A stretch of DNA of 64,000 nt, from positions 1-64,000 of the forward strand of contig PBMG01000022.1 of the NCBI GenBank assembly GCA_002722565.1, given 5' to 3'. Positions 25,891-34,035 of the stretch are shown one piece after another. This DNA comes from Acidimicrobiaceae bacterium. GTDB lineage: Bacteria > Actinomycetota > Acidimicrobiia > Acidimicrobiales > Poriferisodalaceae. The notes under the pieces were generated by a model, which was not told where the DNA came from, did not search any database, and saw only the letters and a list, made by a program, of their open reading frames with translations. The position numbers were made by a program, and so were the translations under genes. Every line of letters starts with the position of its first letter. Position 1 is the first letter of the stretch.

Positions 25891-27468
25891 GTGTTAGAAG
25901 CCGAACTTCTAGTCGCTCTAGAGGACCATCTGGGAAAGCTGGTTCATGATGTTGTTTTCGTGTTGCGTAGCGATGAGAGTGATGCATCAGCTGAGATGGC
26001 AGAGTTCTTGGGAGAAGTTTCTTCGCTTTCATCGAGACTTGCTGTGCAAGAAAGCGATGCTCCGGGCTATCGACCTAGTTTCTGTATACAACGCAAAGAT
26101 GCAGGTATCTCTGTTGACTTCGCGGCGATACCGATGGGACACGAGTTCACCTCGTTTGTGCTCGCCCTGCTTCAGGTAGGGGGTCATCCACCTGTGGTTG
26201 ACCCGGAAATTGCAGCCGAAATATCGAATGTTGCTGGGGAGCACGTTTTCGAAACAGTGGTTTCGTTGTCATGCCAAAAGTGTCCTGATGTGGTCCAGGC
26301 ACTGAATATCATGTCGGTCCTTAACCCGAATATTCGACATACGACAATCGACGGTGGACTTTTTCCTGAAGAGGTAGAAAAGCGCCAGGTTGGGTCAGTT
26401 CCGGCGATCTTCCACAACGGAGAGCTTTTTGAATACGGTCTAATGTCGCTGGAAGAAATTCTGGGCAGGTTGAGTGATGATTCGGTTTCAGCAGCCGCTC
26501 AGCGAATTTCTGACCGAGACCCTTATGACGTGATAGTTGTCGGTGCGGGCCCTGCTGGTTGTGCGTCAGCTATGTATGCGGCCAGAAAGGGTTTGCGGAC
26601 TGTGGTTGTTAGCGACCGTTTTGGCGGTCAGCTTCTCGACACACTTGGTATTGAAAATCTTCCATCAGTGATCCGGACTGAGGGACCTGACTTAGCTAGA
26701 GATTTAGAGCAACAACTCCGAAGTCTTGAGCTTGACATCATTTCTTCTCAAAGCGTCGAAAAACTCATTCCTGGGGAAGCATCAGGGTTGCACTTACTTC
26801 GACTTGCCTCAGGTGCCGAGCTCAAAGGGAGGTCCATCGTAGTAGCGAGTGGGGCCCGCTGGCGGCGTCTTGAAGTGCCGGGTGAAGAGGAATACTTGAA
26901 TAAGGGAGTCGCATTTTGTCCGCATTGCGATGGGCCTTTGTTTAAAGGTAAGCGTGTCGCTGTTGTAGGTGGGGGGAACAGTGGGGTAGAGGCTGCTATT
27001 GATCTGGCGGGTCTGGCCAGCCATGTAACGCTTATCGAATTTATGCCTGAGTTACTAGCCGATGACGTTCTGCAAAGAGCACTTGAAGGACTTGAAAATG
27101 TTGAGGTGATCGTGAGCGCTGCAACTAGATCGATAGGCGGCAACGGTGAAGGTGTAACTGAGCTTATTTATGAAGATCGGACGACGGGCGAAAATACTGT
27201 TGTTGAACTTGATGGTGTATTTGTTCAGATTGGGCTGATTCCGAATACTGAATGGCTATCGGGCTCTTTGGAGCTTTCGGAACGAAATGAAATAGTTATT
27301 GATGAGCGTGGCAGGACTTCTGTCGCTGGTGTTGTAGCGGCTGGTGACTGTACTACTGAGCCGTACAAACAAATCGTGGTGGCAATGGGTGCTGGCTCAA
27401 CTGCTGGATTAAGCGCATTCGACTATCTCATTCGTAATGCCGTGAATATGGTCGAAGTAGAAATCTGA
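25891..27468 (+). CDS. ahpF: Alkyl hydroperoxide reductase subunit F
   Basis: NAD(P)H- and FAD-dependent disulfide reductase that recharges AhpC. The N-terminal double-thioredoxin domain has its redox pair at Cys128-Cys131 (SCQKC). The FAD motif GAGPAG is at 218-223. The thioredoxin-reductase-like redox centre is CPHC at 343-346, followed by the NAD(P) motif VVGGGNSGVEAA. It is 525 residues long, normal for AhpF. GTG start directly after ahpC. The 3' end overlaps the convergent sodX by 41 bp. Confidence 0.95.
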   Translation: MLEAELLVALEDHLGKLVHDVVFVLRSDESDASAEMAEFLGEVSSLSSRLAVQESDAPGYRPSFCIQRKDAGISVDFAAIPMGHEFTSFVLALLQVGGHPPVVDPEIAAEISNVAGEHVFETVVSLSCQKCPDVVQALNIMSVLNPNIRHTTIDGGLFPEEVEKRQVGSVPAIFHNGELFEYGLMSLEEILGRLSDDSVSAAAQRISDRDPYDVIVVGAGPAGCASAMYAARKGLRTVVVSDRFGGQLLDTLGIENLPSVIRTEGPDLARDLEQQLRSLELDIISSQSVEKLIPGEASGLHLLRLASGAELKGRSIVVASGARWRRLEVPGEEEYLNKGVAFCPHCDGPLFKGKRVAVVGGGNSGVEAAIDLAGLASHVTLIEFMPELLADDVLQRALEGLENVEVIVSAATRSIGGNGEGVTELIYEDRTTGENTVVELDGVFVQIGLIPNTEWLSGSLELSERNEIVIDERGRTSVAGVVAAGDCTTEPYKQIVVAMGAGSTAGLSAFDYLIRNAVNMVEVEI

Positions 27469-27760
27469 TTCTGATGCCTCGCCCTGATGACGTTGTTCTG
27501 AAATGCAGTACGACACGGTACGAGCCTTGGATGTTGACGTTGCCGAATTGCCGTGAGTCGACCGCAGAGTGGTCTGGACTGTCGGAGAGCAAATGCATTG
27601 TGTCGTCAGGGTTTACTGCGGCTACGCGCTTGAGTAGCCACCGAGAGGTTTCTACAGGGTGTTGTGCGACTCGCAACTGGCCGACCGCTGCTCGATTAGA
27701 TCTGATGGCGACTACCCCGTCGCCATCGAGAAACAGGGGTTCCATTGAGTTCCCCGACAC
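27428..27760 (-). CDS. sodX: Nickel-SOD maturation peptidase (S26 family)
   Basis: Serine/lysine peptidase of signal-peptidase type that removes the N-terminal propeptide of nickel superoxide dismutase so that His1-Cys2 can bind nickel. The catalytic serine is in SGNSMEP at the very N-terminus and the lysine in WLLKRV; the later GDN-like box reads LLSDSPDHSAVDSR. It is about 110 residues long. The start is uncertain: GTG 27760 is the first standard codon, but in-frame residues upstream (FIVKRFLV) resemble the usual start region of this family. It is divergent from sodN, which fixes the function. Confidence 0.85.
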   Translation of the reverse strand: MSGNSMEPLFLDGDGVVAIRSNRAAVGQLRVAQHPVETSRWLLKRVAAVNPDDTMHLLSDSPDHSAVDSRQFGNVNIQGSYRVVLHFRTTSSGRGIRIRFLLRPYSRHYE

Positions 27761-27878
27761 GAGGAATCGTTTGACGATAAATGTCGGACGTCTTCGAGGA
27801 GAAATAATTGACCCCCTTAGAGGCTCATCATTATGAGTAACTCGGCGGGAAACTTACCTAGAAATGAGGCTAATTAAC

Positions 27879-28301
27879 ATGCTGTCCAAGTTTTTTGTTA
27901 ATGCTGAACGCGCTCATGCCCACTGTGACCTGTATTGCGGGGTCTACGACCCGGCACAAGCGAAGATTGAGGCATTGAGTTGTAAGAAGACCATGTTGAA
28001 ATATCACGAGTCGTCAGACGAGCATTTCCGTCAGCGATGTGTGCTTGTAAAAGAAGAGCGAGCAGAAGAGACCAAACACCATTTGATGGTGCTTTGGGCA
28101 GACTTCTTTACGCCAGCGCATTTTGAGGAATTCCCTGATCTTCACGCACAATTTTGGCGAGCTATTCACCAGGCTGGAGAAGTTAAGAAGTCGACTGATC
28201 CCGCAGTTGCCGATCAGCTTCTTGCTTACATAGACGAGATTGCGGATGTCTTTTGGGCCACAGAAAAAGGCCGGGACATGGGTGTTTACGCTCCAGATTG
28301 A
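27879..28301 (+). CDS. sodN: Nickel superoxide dismutase
   Basis: Converts superoxide to peroxide and oxygen using nickel bound by the N-terminal hook. The hook is HCDLYCGVYDPAQAKIEA with His1, Cys2, Cys6 and Tyr9, preceded by a short propeptide (MLSKFFVNAERAHA) for SodX to remove. Position 5 is Tyr (codon TAT); the textbook residue is Pro. I place the start at ATG 27879 because GAGG lies 8 nt upstream; ATG 27864 would have no ribosome site. The rest is the four-helix bundle, with KHHLMVLWADFF typical. Two extra cysteines lie in the helices (ALSCKK, RQRCV). Confidence 0.94.
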   Translation: MLSKFFVNAERAHAHCDLYCGVYDPAQAKIEALSCKKTMLKYHESSDEHFRQRCVLVKEERAEETKHHLMVLWADFFTPAHFEEFPDLHAQFWRAIHQAGEVKKSTDPAVADQLLAYIDEIADVFWATEKGRDMGVYAPD

Positions 28302-28352
28302 GAGATGATTATTGGTAGGTAAGCGAATGTGTTTGGAAGCGGCCCTGAGGAG

Positions 28353-29573
28353 CTATCCGTTCGCGTTGGCTACTACGCCGTCGTCGTGCAGTTTCCCAAT
28401 TTCAGCTGAAGTCATTCCCAGGACTTCAAGCAGGATCTCGTCTGTGTGTTCGCCGAGTCGAGGAGCAATAGTTGGATCTCCTCGGTCAATTTCAGAAAAC
28501 GATAGCGGTGATCCCGGAGCGAGCACCCGCCCAACTCCGGGCTGATCAATGCGTCGAAACATAGGGTTGTCGGAGGTAGCCCGGCGGTCCTCGTTTACAA
28601 GTTGAACAAAGGTTTGGTAGGGCCCCCAGCAGACTCCTTTGGCATCAAAGATTTCGGCTATTTCGTCGAGGTCGTGTGCCTCGATGAACGGTGCCATAAA
28701 TGATGCGATTGCATCTCGGGCATCCCAGCGGTCTCCTTCTTTGCTGAGGTCAACCCCGAGTGCGTCCTCGATAGCTGGTAGATGTTCAATGATGTTTGTT
28801 GCTTCGGCGAGGCTTTGCCATTGGCGCTTGCTGATTGCGACGACCATTATGCGTCTGTCGTCTTTGGTGGCGAAGTCTCGGCCAAATGCGCCGTAAAGAT
28901 CATTGCCAACGGGGACTCGGTCTTCTTTCGTTAGTTGTGCTTGGGCCATGTAACCGAGGTTGGCAACCATCGCGAAAGCGACATCTGTGAGAGAAATTTT
29001 GGAAAGCTGACCGATTCCGGTTCTTTGTCGGTATCGCTCTGCTGCTAGCAGTCCAACAGCAGCAGTTAAACCAGTAGCTGTATCCCAGGCCGGCAGTACG
29101 TGATTGGTTGGCATGGTTGAGCCAGTTGGCCCAGTAGCCATTGCGAATCCTGATGAGGGGTTCACGGTGTAATCGACGGCAGTTGATTCATCGGGATTTC
29201 CGATGATGTTCATATAGATGAGGTCTTCGCGCTCAGCACGCAATCGTTCGTAGGAAAGCCAACTGGATTCAGGGAAGTTGGAAAGGAATATTCCGTTTTC
29301 TTCGCCGGGTTCAGTTATTAGCTGTGTGACAAGATCTCTTCCAGTGTCGCTTCGCAGATCGACTTGGATAGATCGCTTACCTTTGTTGAGGCCTGCCCAG
29401 AAGAGACTGACACCTTCTTCTGTGACGGGCCACCTTTGGTAGTCGAGTCCTCCTCCGATGGCGTCGAAACGAATGACGTCTGCTCCCAGTTGAGCGAGAG
29501 TCATGCCCCCTAGAGGAGCAGCCACAAAAGCTGATCCTTCGATTACTCGTAGTCCTTGCAGTACTGGCGTCAT
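28353..29573 (-). CDS. CaiB/BaiF family III CoA-transferase
   Basis: Transfers CoA between carboxylic acids or racemises 2-methylacyl-CoA; the substrate is unknown. The N-terminus LQGLRVIEGSAFVAAPLGGM and the LGADVIRFDAIGGG segment are family hallmarks. The catalytic acidic position is kept in ISLTDVAF. The C-terminal LGEHTDEILLEVLGM is typical. It is 406 residues long. It heads a minus-strand series with two MaoC-type hydratases and an F420-type oxidoreductase, suggesting breakdown of an acid as its CoA ester. Confidence 0.9.
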   Translation of the reverse strand: MTPVLQGLRVIEGSAFVAAPLGGMTLAQLGADVIRFDAIGGGLDYQRWPVTEEGVSLFWAGLNKGKRSIQVDLRSDTGRDLVTQLITEPGEENGIFLSNFPESSWLSYERLRAEREDLIYMNIIGNPDESTAVDYTVNPSSGFAMATGPTGSTMPTNHVLPAWDTATGLTAAVGLLAAERYRQRTGIGQLSKISLTDVAFAMVANLGYMAQAQLTKEDRVPVGNDLYGAFGRDFATKDDRRIMVVAISKRQWQSLAEATNIIEHLPAIEDALGVDLSKEGDRWDARDAIASFMAPFIEAHDLDEIAEIFDAKGVCWGPYQTFVQLVNEDRRATSDNPMFRRIDQPGVGRVLAPGSPLSFSEIDRGDPTIAPRLGEHTDEILLEVLGMTSAEIGKLHDDGVVANANG

Positions 29574-29654
29574 AGTTGACCTCTAATCGTCGTGCCCCCC
29601 TCGCCCCATCAACGACCTAAGTTCTGGTCTCGAAATATTAATTTCGTGATTTGT

Positions 29655-30620
29655 TTATGGAGCGAAAACAATCGGTGTCCATACCAGAATGTCACTACCT
29701 GAGGACTCTTGCTCGTTTGTGGTGGAACCACGTATTTCGAATCGCATAAGTCGACCTCCCTTAACTGGAAGGATTTCTTTCAGTTCGTGTCTGAATTCCA
29801 GCAGGTCGCCTTCGAAAGCAGGTCCGACGTGGTCACAGCCGTCCCACGCAACGATCGTGGCAACGCCCGGGAGTAGACGACTCAACGATGCCTGAGCTAA
29901 TCCTTGAACGTGACCTCCATAGACGAGGCGCTTTCCGTAGATACTTGCTGAAGCGTCTCGATGAACGAATGCTTGATTAAAGGTCATTCGAGCTAGGGAG
30001 GGAGCTAGATCTACGTGGTCTCTCATAGCGTCTGCTCTGGACTCGCCCAGATCCCATCCGGTGGGGGTCAAGCTACTTAAGTCCCAATCAGGTACAAGTT
30101 CGGTGAGACCTTCAAGGGGTGCGGGATCTGATGGGCCGGGGATCTCAGATGAATGACCGGGCGATCCCGACTTGCTGGCCACTAAAGCACATCTTTCGTA
30201 TTGAACTACTGGGCCACGATCTGTTGAGGTTTCGATCCCTAACCAAACTTTGCCTCGATGTTGTCCGTCTTTTGGTTTGGCATCAGATAACCCGAGAACG
30301 GTTGTGGTGGTTTTGATTGTTTCGCCTACTTCCACGGATCTCAGAATTCGAACTGATCGGTAGTAGAGATTCGCTATTGCTTTGCGGGTGGCGTTGGTTG
30401 TCTGTCCAATAGCGAACTGCATGACCAGTCCAGGGTTGACAAGTGCCTCGCTGGAGCCGCTAACTCTTTGGTATGCGTCTTGATCTGCTGATGCAAAGTG
30501 TTGGTCGCCAGTGATCATTCTGTACGCGACATTGTCAGCTTCTGTGACGGTTACCGCCGGCAGCGGAGGGATTGTCATGCCATGTTCAAAGTCGTCGTAG
30601 TAGGGGCCGTCGTTGTCCAC
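29655..30620 (-). CDS. MaoC-like double-hotdog dehydratase
   Basis: Probable enoyl- or hydroxyacyl-CoA hydratase made of two hotdog domains. Domain 1 spans about residues 1-160 (with AYRMITGDQH) and domain 2 the remainder (MTFNQAFVHRDASASIYGKRLVYGGHVQG). This layout resembles mesaconyl-CoA and 2-enoyl-CoA hydratases. GTG start with AAGGA 7 nt upstream. It lies between a CoA-transferase and a single-domain MaoC protein on the same strand, so the group probably works on one acyl-CoA pathway. Confidence 0.82.
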   Translation of the reverse strand: MDNDGPYYDDFEHGMTIPPLPAVTVTEADNVAYRMITGDQHFASADQDAYQRVSGSSEALVNPGLVMQFAIGQTTNATRKAIANLYYRSVRILRSVEVGETIKTTTTVLGLSDAKPKDGQHRGKVWLGIETSTDRGPVVQYERCALVASKSGSPGHSSEIPGPSDPAPLEGLTELVPDWDLSSLTPTGWDLGESRADAMRDHVDLAPSLARMTFNQAFVHRDASASIYGKRLVYGGHVQGLAQASLSRLLPGVATIVAWDGCDHVGPAFEGDLLEFRHELKEILPVKGGRLMRFEIRGSTTNEQESSGSDILVWTPIVFAP

Positions 30621-30726
30621 GGTGTTTCCTTCTTTGCGGTTTAGGTGATTACAGGTTATGTCTAGCTTTCATCGGGTTAGGAAGCCACGCAACGCGTGGG
30701 GAGATAGCAACAAGTTTGGCTTGGGT

Positions 30727-31200
30727 TTATGACTTTCCCTCAGAGGGGTCTTTTCTCGCGATCAGCATGGTTGGAACTGCTTGCAGCGCTACTTCACCTT
30801 TCTGGTTGATGAGCTGGTTTTTGATCTCGATAAGACCCAGCCCTTTACGCGACTTGCTTTCTCGTTTCTTCATTATCTCGACGGTTAGCGTTAGAACGTC
30901 TCCGACGCGAACTGGTGCGGGCCAAGACAGTTCACTTAAGCCAGCTGCTCCGACGCTATGTTCCCCCAAGAAGTCCTCAGCCAGCAGCTTCATCATTAAA
31001 GAACCGGTATGCCAGCCTGATGCGATGAGGCTGCCGTAAATGGTTTGAGAGGCTGCTTCGGGGTCGATGTGAAAGCGTTGAGGGTCAAATTGAGTGGCGA
31101 AGTCAATCATTTCGTCTTCTGTCATCACAGTCGAGCCGAGTGTGAATTTTTCGCCGACTGAGAAATCATCGTAGAAACGTTCTTTGCAGGGGATGTCCAT
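30727..31200 (-). CDS. MaoC family dehydratase
   Basis: Single hotdog hydratase, 157 residues, likely adding water to a 2-enoyl-CoA. The hydratase-2 motif is FATQFDPQRFHIDPEAA, with Asp and His as the catalytic pair, followed by GSLIASGWHTGSL. The start ATG encodes MDIPCKERFYDDFSVGEKF, a typical MaoC opening. It is the second gene of the CoA cluster on the minus strand. Confidence 0.9.
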   Translation of the reverse strand: MDIPCKERFYDDFSVGEKFTLGSTVMTEDEMIDFATQFDPQRFHIDPEAASQTIYGSLIASGWHTGSLMMKLLAEDFLGEHSVGAAGLSELSWPAPVRVGDVLTLTVEIMKKRESKSRKGLGLIEIKNQLINQKGEVALQAVPTMLIARKDPSEGKS

Positions 31201-31306
31201 GCAGTTGTTTATCTTTCTATTTAGGCGCCTTGAGGGGGAGCTACATCAATAGCAACGGGGCGATTCCGTGAGCTCAGAATTTTTGGCGATGGGCTAGAGA
31301 CAGGCT

Positions 31307-32164
31307 TTATTTGTATTGATCTTTAAATTCTGACAGTTGGTCAAGCTTTGGAATGACGGTGTCAGCATCTGCAGGAGGCAGCGTAAATACGATTCGGTTG
31401 CAGCCAGCTTCGATCAGAGTGTCAACGATTTCTGCTTTCGGCGGAGTTCCGAACTGTCCGAAATCAAAAGATTCAGGGTCTCGACCGGCATCCTCTGCCA
31501 TCTGTTTAAGGGTGTTGATTTGGTCGGCGAAGTCGTAGCGCCCGCTAATCGGCATGAAGCCGTCGCAGTATTCGACGATGTCTTTCATCGTTTTTGGACC
31601 AGCTGCTCCACCTAAAATAATTGGAGGGTGTGGTTTCTGGGTTGGTTTGGGCCATTGCCAGCTGGAGCTGAATTCGACGTGTTCGCCGTGAAATTCGGCT
31701 TCGTCGTTGGCCCAGATTTCTTTCATTGCCAAAATTCGTTCGCGCATGACAGCCCGACGTTCGCCGAATTTGACTCCATGGTGGTGAAGTTCTTCTTTGT
31801 TCCAGCCGTAACCGATGCCGAAAAGAAACCGGCCGTCGGTTAGCGCGTCAACTGTTGCGACGCTCTTTGCGAGCCAGATCGGATCTCTTTGTGGGACAAG
31901 AGTGATACCAGTGCCGAGTTTGATTTTGTTGGTGACTGCACCTGCCATCCCCAACGCTACGAACTGGTCATGGGTTCGCCAGTACTCCTCTGGGAGGGGC
32001 GGTGCCTTTGGGTTAAGACCCCAGGGTGTTTCTCGGCTAGTTGGAATGTGACTGTGTTCAGGGAACCAAATTGATTCAAAACCACGGTCCTCGGCTTCCT
32101 TGGCCAAGGTCATTGGGTTAATCGCTTTGTCGGTCGGGAACATGTTTATGCCGAAATCAGTCAT
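31307..32164 (-). CDS. LLM class F420-dependent oxidoreductase
   Basis: Luciferase-like TIM-barrel oxidoreductase of the type that generally uses reduced F420 in actinobacteria. Features are AEDRGFESIWFPEHSHIP, LGTGITLVPQRDP, ATVDALTDGRFLFGIGYGWN and PPIILGGAAGPKTM. At 285 residues it matches the shorter F420 group, whereas FMN monooxygenases are usually longer. The substrate is unknown. Upstream lies the terminator at 32238-32279. Confidence 0.85.
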   Translation of the reverse strand: MTDFGINMFPTDKAINPMTLAKEAEDRGFESIWFPEHSHIPTSRETPWGLNPKAPPLPEEYWRTHDQFVALGMAGAVTNKIKLGTGITLVPQRDPIWLAKSVATVDALTDGRFLFGIGYGWNKEELHHHGVKFGERRAVMRERILAMKEIWANDEAEFHGEHVEFSSSWQWPKPTQKPHPPIILGGAAGPKTMKDIVEYCDGFMPISGRYDFADQINTLKQMAEDAGRDPESFDFGQFGTPPKAEIVDTLIEAGCNRIVFTLPPADADTVIPKLDQLSEFKDQYK

Positions 32165-32237
32165 AGGTGGATCATAACCATGTCGATATGCGCGTTGCTC
32201 GCTGTGTTTTGAAAGCTAACGGTATTAGTGAATCAGC

Positions 32238-32279
32238 CTCTAAAAATGCGATGAGTCCTCATGGGATTGAGGACTCATC
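32238..32279 (-). terminator. Rho-independent terminator for the minus-strand monooxygenase gene
   Basis: Perfect 12-bp stem GATGAGTCCTCA/TGAGGACTCATC (32250-32279) with a 6-nt loop. On the minus strand it is followed by GCATTTTTAG. It ends the transcript of the small monooxygenase at 32362-32655. Confidence 0.82.
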
Positions 32280-32361
32280 AAGAGGTGGTCAGTGCTGTCT
32301 TTCTGACACCTGATCGCCGAAGTCTTTCAGACTTGGCGTTGCTAGTTAGATAATGACTTTG

Positions 32362-32655
32362 TTAGGCGTCGTGGCTATCTAGATAGGTGACTTGGAGGTT
32401 TCCTGCCAATACTGGTGCGAGCATTTCTGGCAGTCCGGTGTCCATCCGCCATTGCAGATAAGCCTGATGATTTTCTTTGAGTGCAAACTTCTCCCACAGG
32501 ACGACGGTGTCTGGATTGTTGTCGTCGCTGTAAACCTCGATTGACTCACAGCCTTCAAAGGCACGAGTGTCGGCTAGAGCTCCGCGGAGGATTTCGATTA
32601 GTTCAGGTCCTTTGCCTTCTTGGCAAGGGAACACGACGTGAATAGTTTGAGACAT
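32362..32655 (-). CDS. Antibiotic-biosynthesis-monooxygenase (ABM) domain protein
   Basis: This 97-residue dimeric alpha/beta-barrel protein resembles YgiN-type quinol monooxygenases, which oxidise quinols or related aromatics without a cofactor. Typical features are EGKGPELIEILRGALADTRAFEGC, VVLWEKFALKENHQAYL and the final strand VTYLD. AAGGAAG precedes the ATG. It is monocistronic with its own terminator. Confidence 0.85.
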   Translation of the reverse strand: MSQTIHVVFPCQEGKGPELIEILRGALADTRAFEGCESIEVYSDDNNPDTVVLWEKFALKENHQAYLQWRMDTGLPEMLAPVLAGNLQVTYLDSHDA

Positions 32656-32782
32656 CTTTAACTTCCTTAAGGAATAATTTGCAGTGTGTGATTTAGAAGC
32701 TCATCACCTTTGGTTGAGAACGTCAATTTTTGCTCTTGGCTTGTATTGGAAACAGGAATATATGACTAGGAGTTGGCTTTAA

Positions 32783-33178
32783 TTATCTTCTTGGTTTTGA
32801 GGCCGCAATGATCTCGACCTCAATGTCTCCTACTACCAGTGGGGCGCCAACAGTCGTTCTGCAGGGATAAGGGGCCTCAAACACGTCTAGAAAGACTTCG
32901 TTCCAAATGGCGAACTCTGTCACGTCGGTGAGTTGAGCGTTGACTTTGATGACGTGGTCAAGCGAAAGGCCCATATCTTCGAGCATCGAACCGAAGTTTT
33001 CTAGAGCAACTCTGGCTTGTGTGGCTAGGTCGCCACCTGTTACTTCGAATGTGTCGAGGTTGATCGCTGTCATGCCGCTAAAGAAATACAAATCACCGAC
33101 TTGTATTGCAGTCGAGTTTTTAATGTTGAATTCTTCGAGTGCGGCGGCTGCTGAAGGGGACGAGTGAATGATAGTCAT
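32783..33178 (-). CDS. RidA family (YjgF/YER057c/UK114) protein
   Basis: RidA-type imine/enamine deaminase that clears reactive 2-aminoacrylate or acts on related intermediates. It is 131 residues long with YFFSGMTAI, the helix LATQARVALENFGSMLEDMGLSLD (first part LATQARVALENF) and the conserved active-site Arg in PYPCRTTVG, then a final EVEIIAA strand. It lies between an ABM protein and an HD-domain protein on the same strand; RidA members are common in such catabolic groups. Confidence 0.92.
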   Translation of the reverse strand: MTIIHSSPSAAAALEEFNIKNSTAIQVGDLYFFSGMTAINLDTFEVTGGDLATQARVALENFGSMLEDMGLSLDHVIKVNAQLTDVTEFAIWNEVFLDVFEAPYPCRTTVGAPLVVGDIEVEIIAASKPRR

Positions 33179-33240
33179 GGCCGAACACCATAGACGTCAT
33201 TGGTTAGAGCCTGTTGCTGAGCAAGGCAACCGGTTGGTGG

Positions 33241-33867
33241 CTAGGAGTCGCTCCCACACATTTGACCACCTTCGTCGAGGTAGATCGAATTCTTAGGCTG
33301 AGCGAACAAGGCTTCGACGGCAGGTACGAATTCTTCGAGAATCATCGAGTCATAACTTGGATCAAAGGCTGTTTGGTCGAACTCTTGACAGAATTCGACG
33401 GTGAGGTCGTAAGCAGGGTGACCTTGAAACTGATCTCTCATGTTGCGGTCGAGGCCGAGGTAGTGAAAAAAGTTGTAACCCTGAAAAATGCCGTGCTTTT
33501 CTACCATCCAAAGGTGTTCTTCGCTAACGAAAGGTTTGAGAATCGCTACAGCTATATCGGGGTGATTGTAAGAACCAAGAGTGTCGCCAATGTCGTGGAG
33601 TAGGGCACAAACAACGTATTCATCGGACTTGTTGGCTCGGTAGGCGCGAGTAGCGGTCTGTAGTGAATGTTCCATTCGGTCGACGGAAAAGCCGCCGTGG
33701 TCGCCTTCTAACAGTCGGAGGTGGTCGAGAACTCGACTAGCGACGCTGCTGGCCATCTGTTGGTTGTGTGCTGCAATGATCTTCCAATCGAGAGCGGTTC
33801 CTTCAGTCATCGCTCCAAATGTCGCAGATTGTTCCAGTAGATCTTTACTGTCGACGGTAGTGCTCAT
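33241..33867 (-). CDS. HD-domain protein of the PhnZ/MIOX-like type
   Basis: Metal-dependent HD protein of 208 residues. The metal residues appear in order: MEHSLQTATRA, ALLHDIGD (the HD pair), SYNHPDIAV, EKHGIFQG and FDPSYDS. This set matches the predicted HD phosphohydrolase family that includes the di-iron oxygenase PhnZ, which cleaves organophosphonates; plain phosphohydrolase activity is the alternative. AAGAGGATCAA gives a good ribosome site. It is divergent from an aldehyde dehydrogenase with a 168-bp shared upstream region. Confidence 0.8.
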   Translation of the reverse strand: MSTTVDSKDLLEQSATFGAMTEGTALDWKIIAAHNQQMASSVASRVLDHLRLLEGDHGGFSVDRMEHSLQTATRAYRANKSDEYVVCALLHDIGDTLGSYNHPDIAVAILKPFVSEEHLWMVEKHGIFQGYNFFHYLGLDRNMRDQFQGHPAYDLTVEFCQEFDQTAFDPSYDSMILEEFVPAVEALFAQPKNSIYLDEGGQMCGSDS

Positions 33868-34035
33868 TTGATCCTCTTTTTTTTGGTGCTGCCTTTATGG
33901 TAACCGGTCTGAGGTGCGCAGTTCTCTTGTGGAAGTTTCGTTTAGTAGAGCTTGGCTTTGGTGCTGATGTTGCGGGTAGATAGGCTGACCGATAGAACAG
34001 TATTAAGTAACCTAAACATGATTGAAGGGTGAGAC

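Noticed and set aside
27474-27836. 120-codon plus-strand frame between ahpF and sodN
   Set aside because: It is antisense to sodX, which has catalytic Ser and Lys motifs and a functional partner next to it. The plus-strand product shows no domain.
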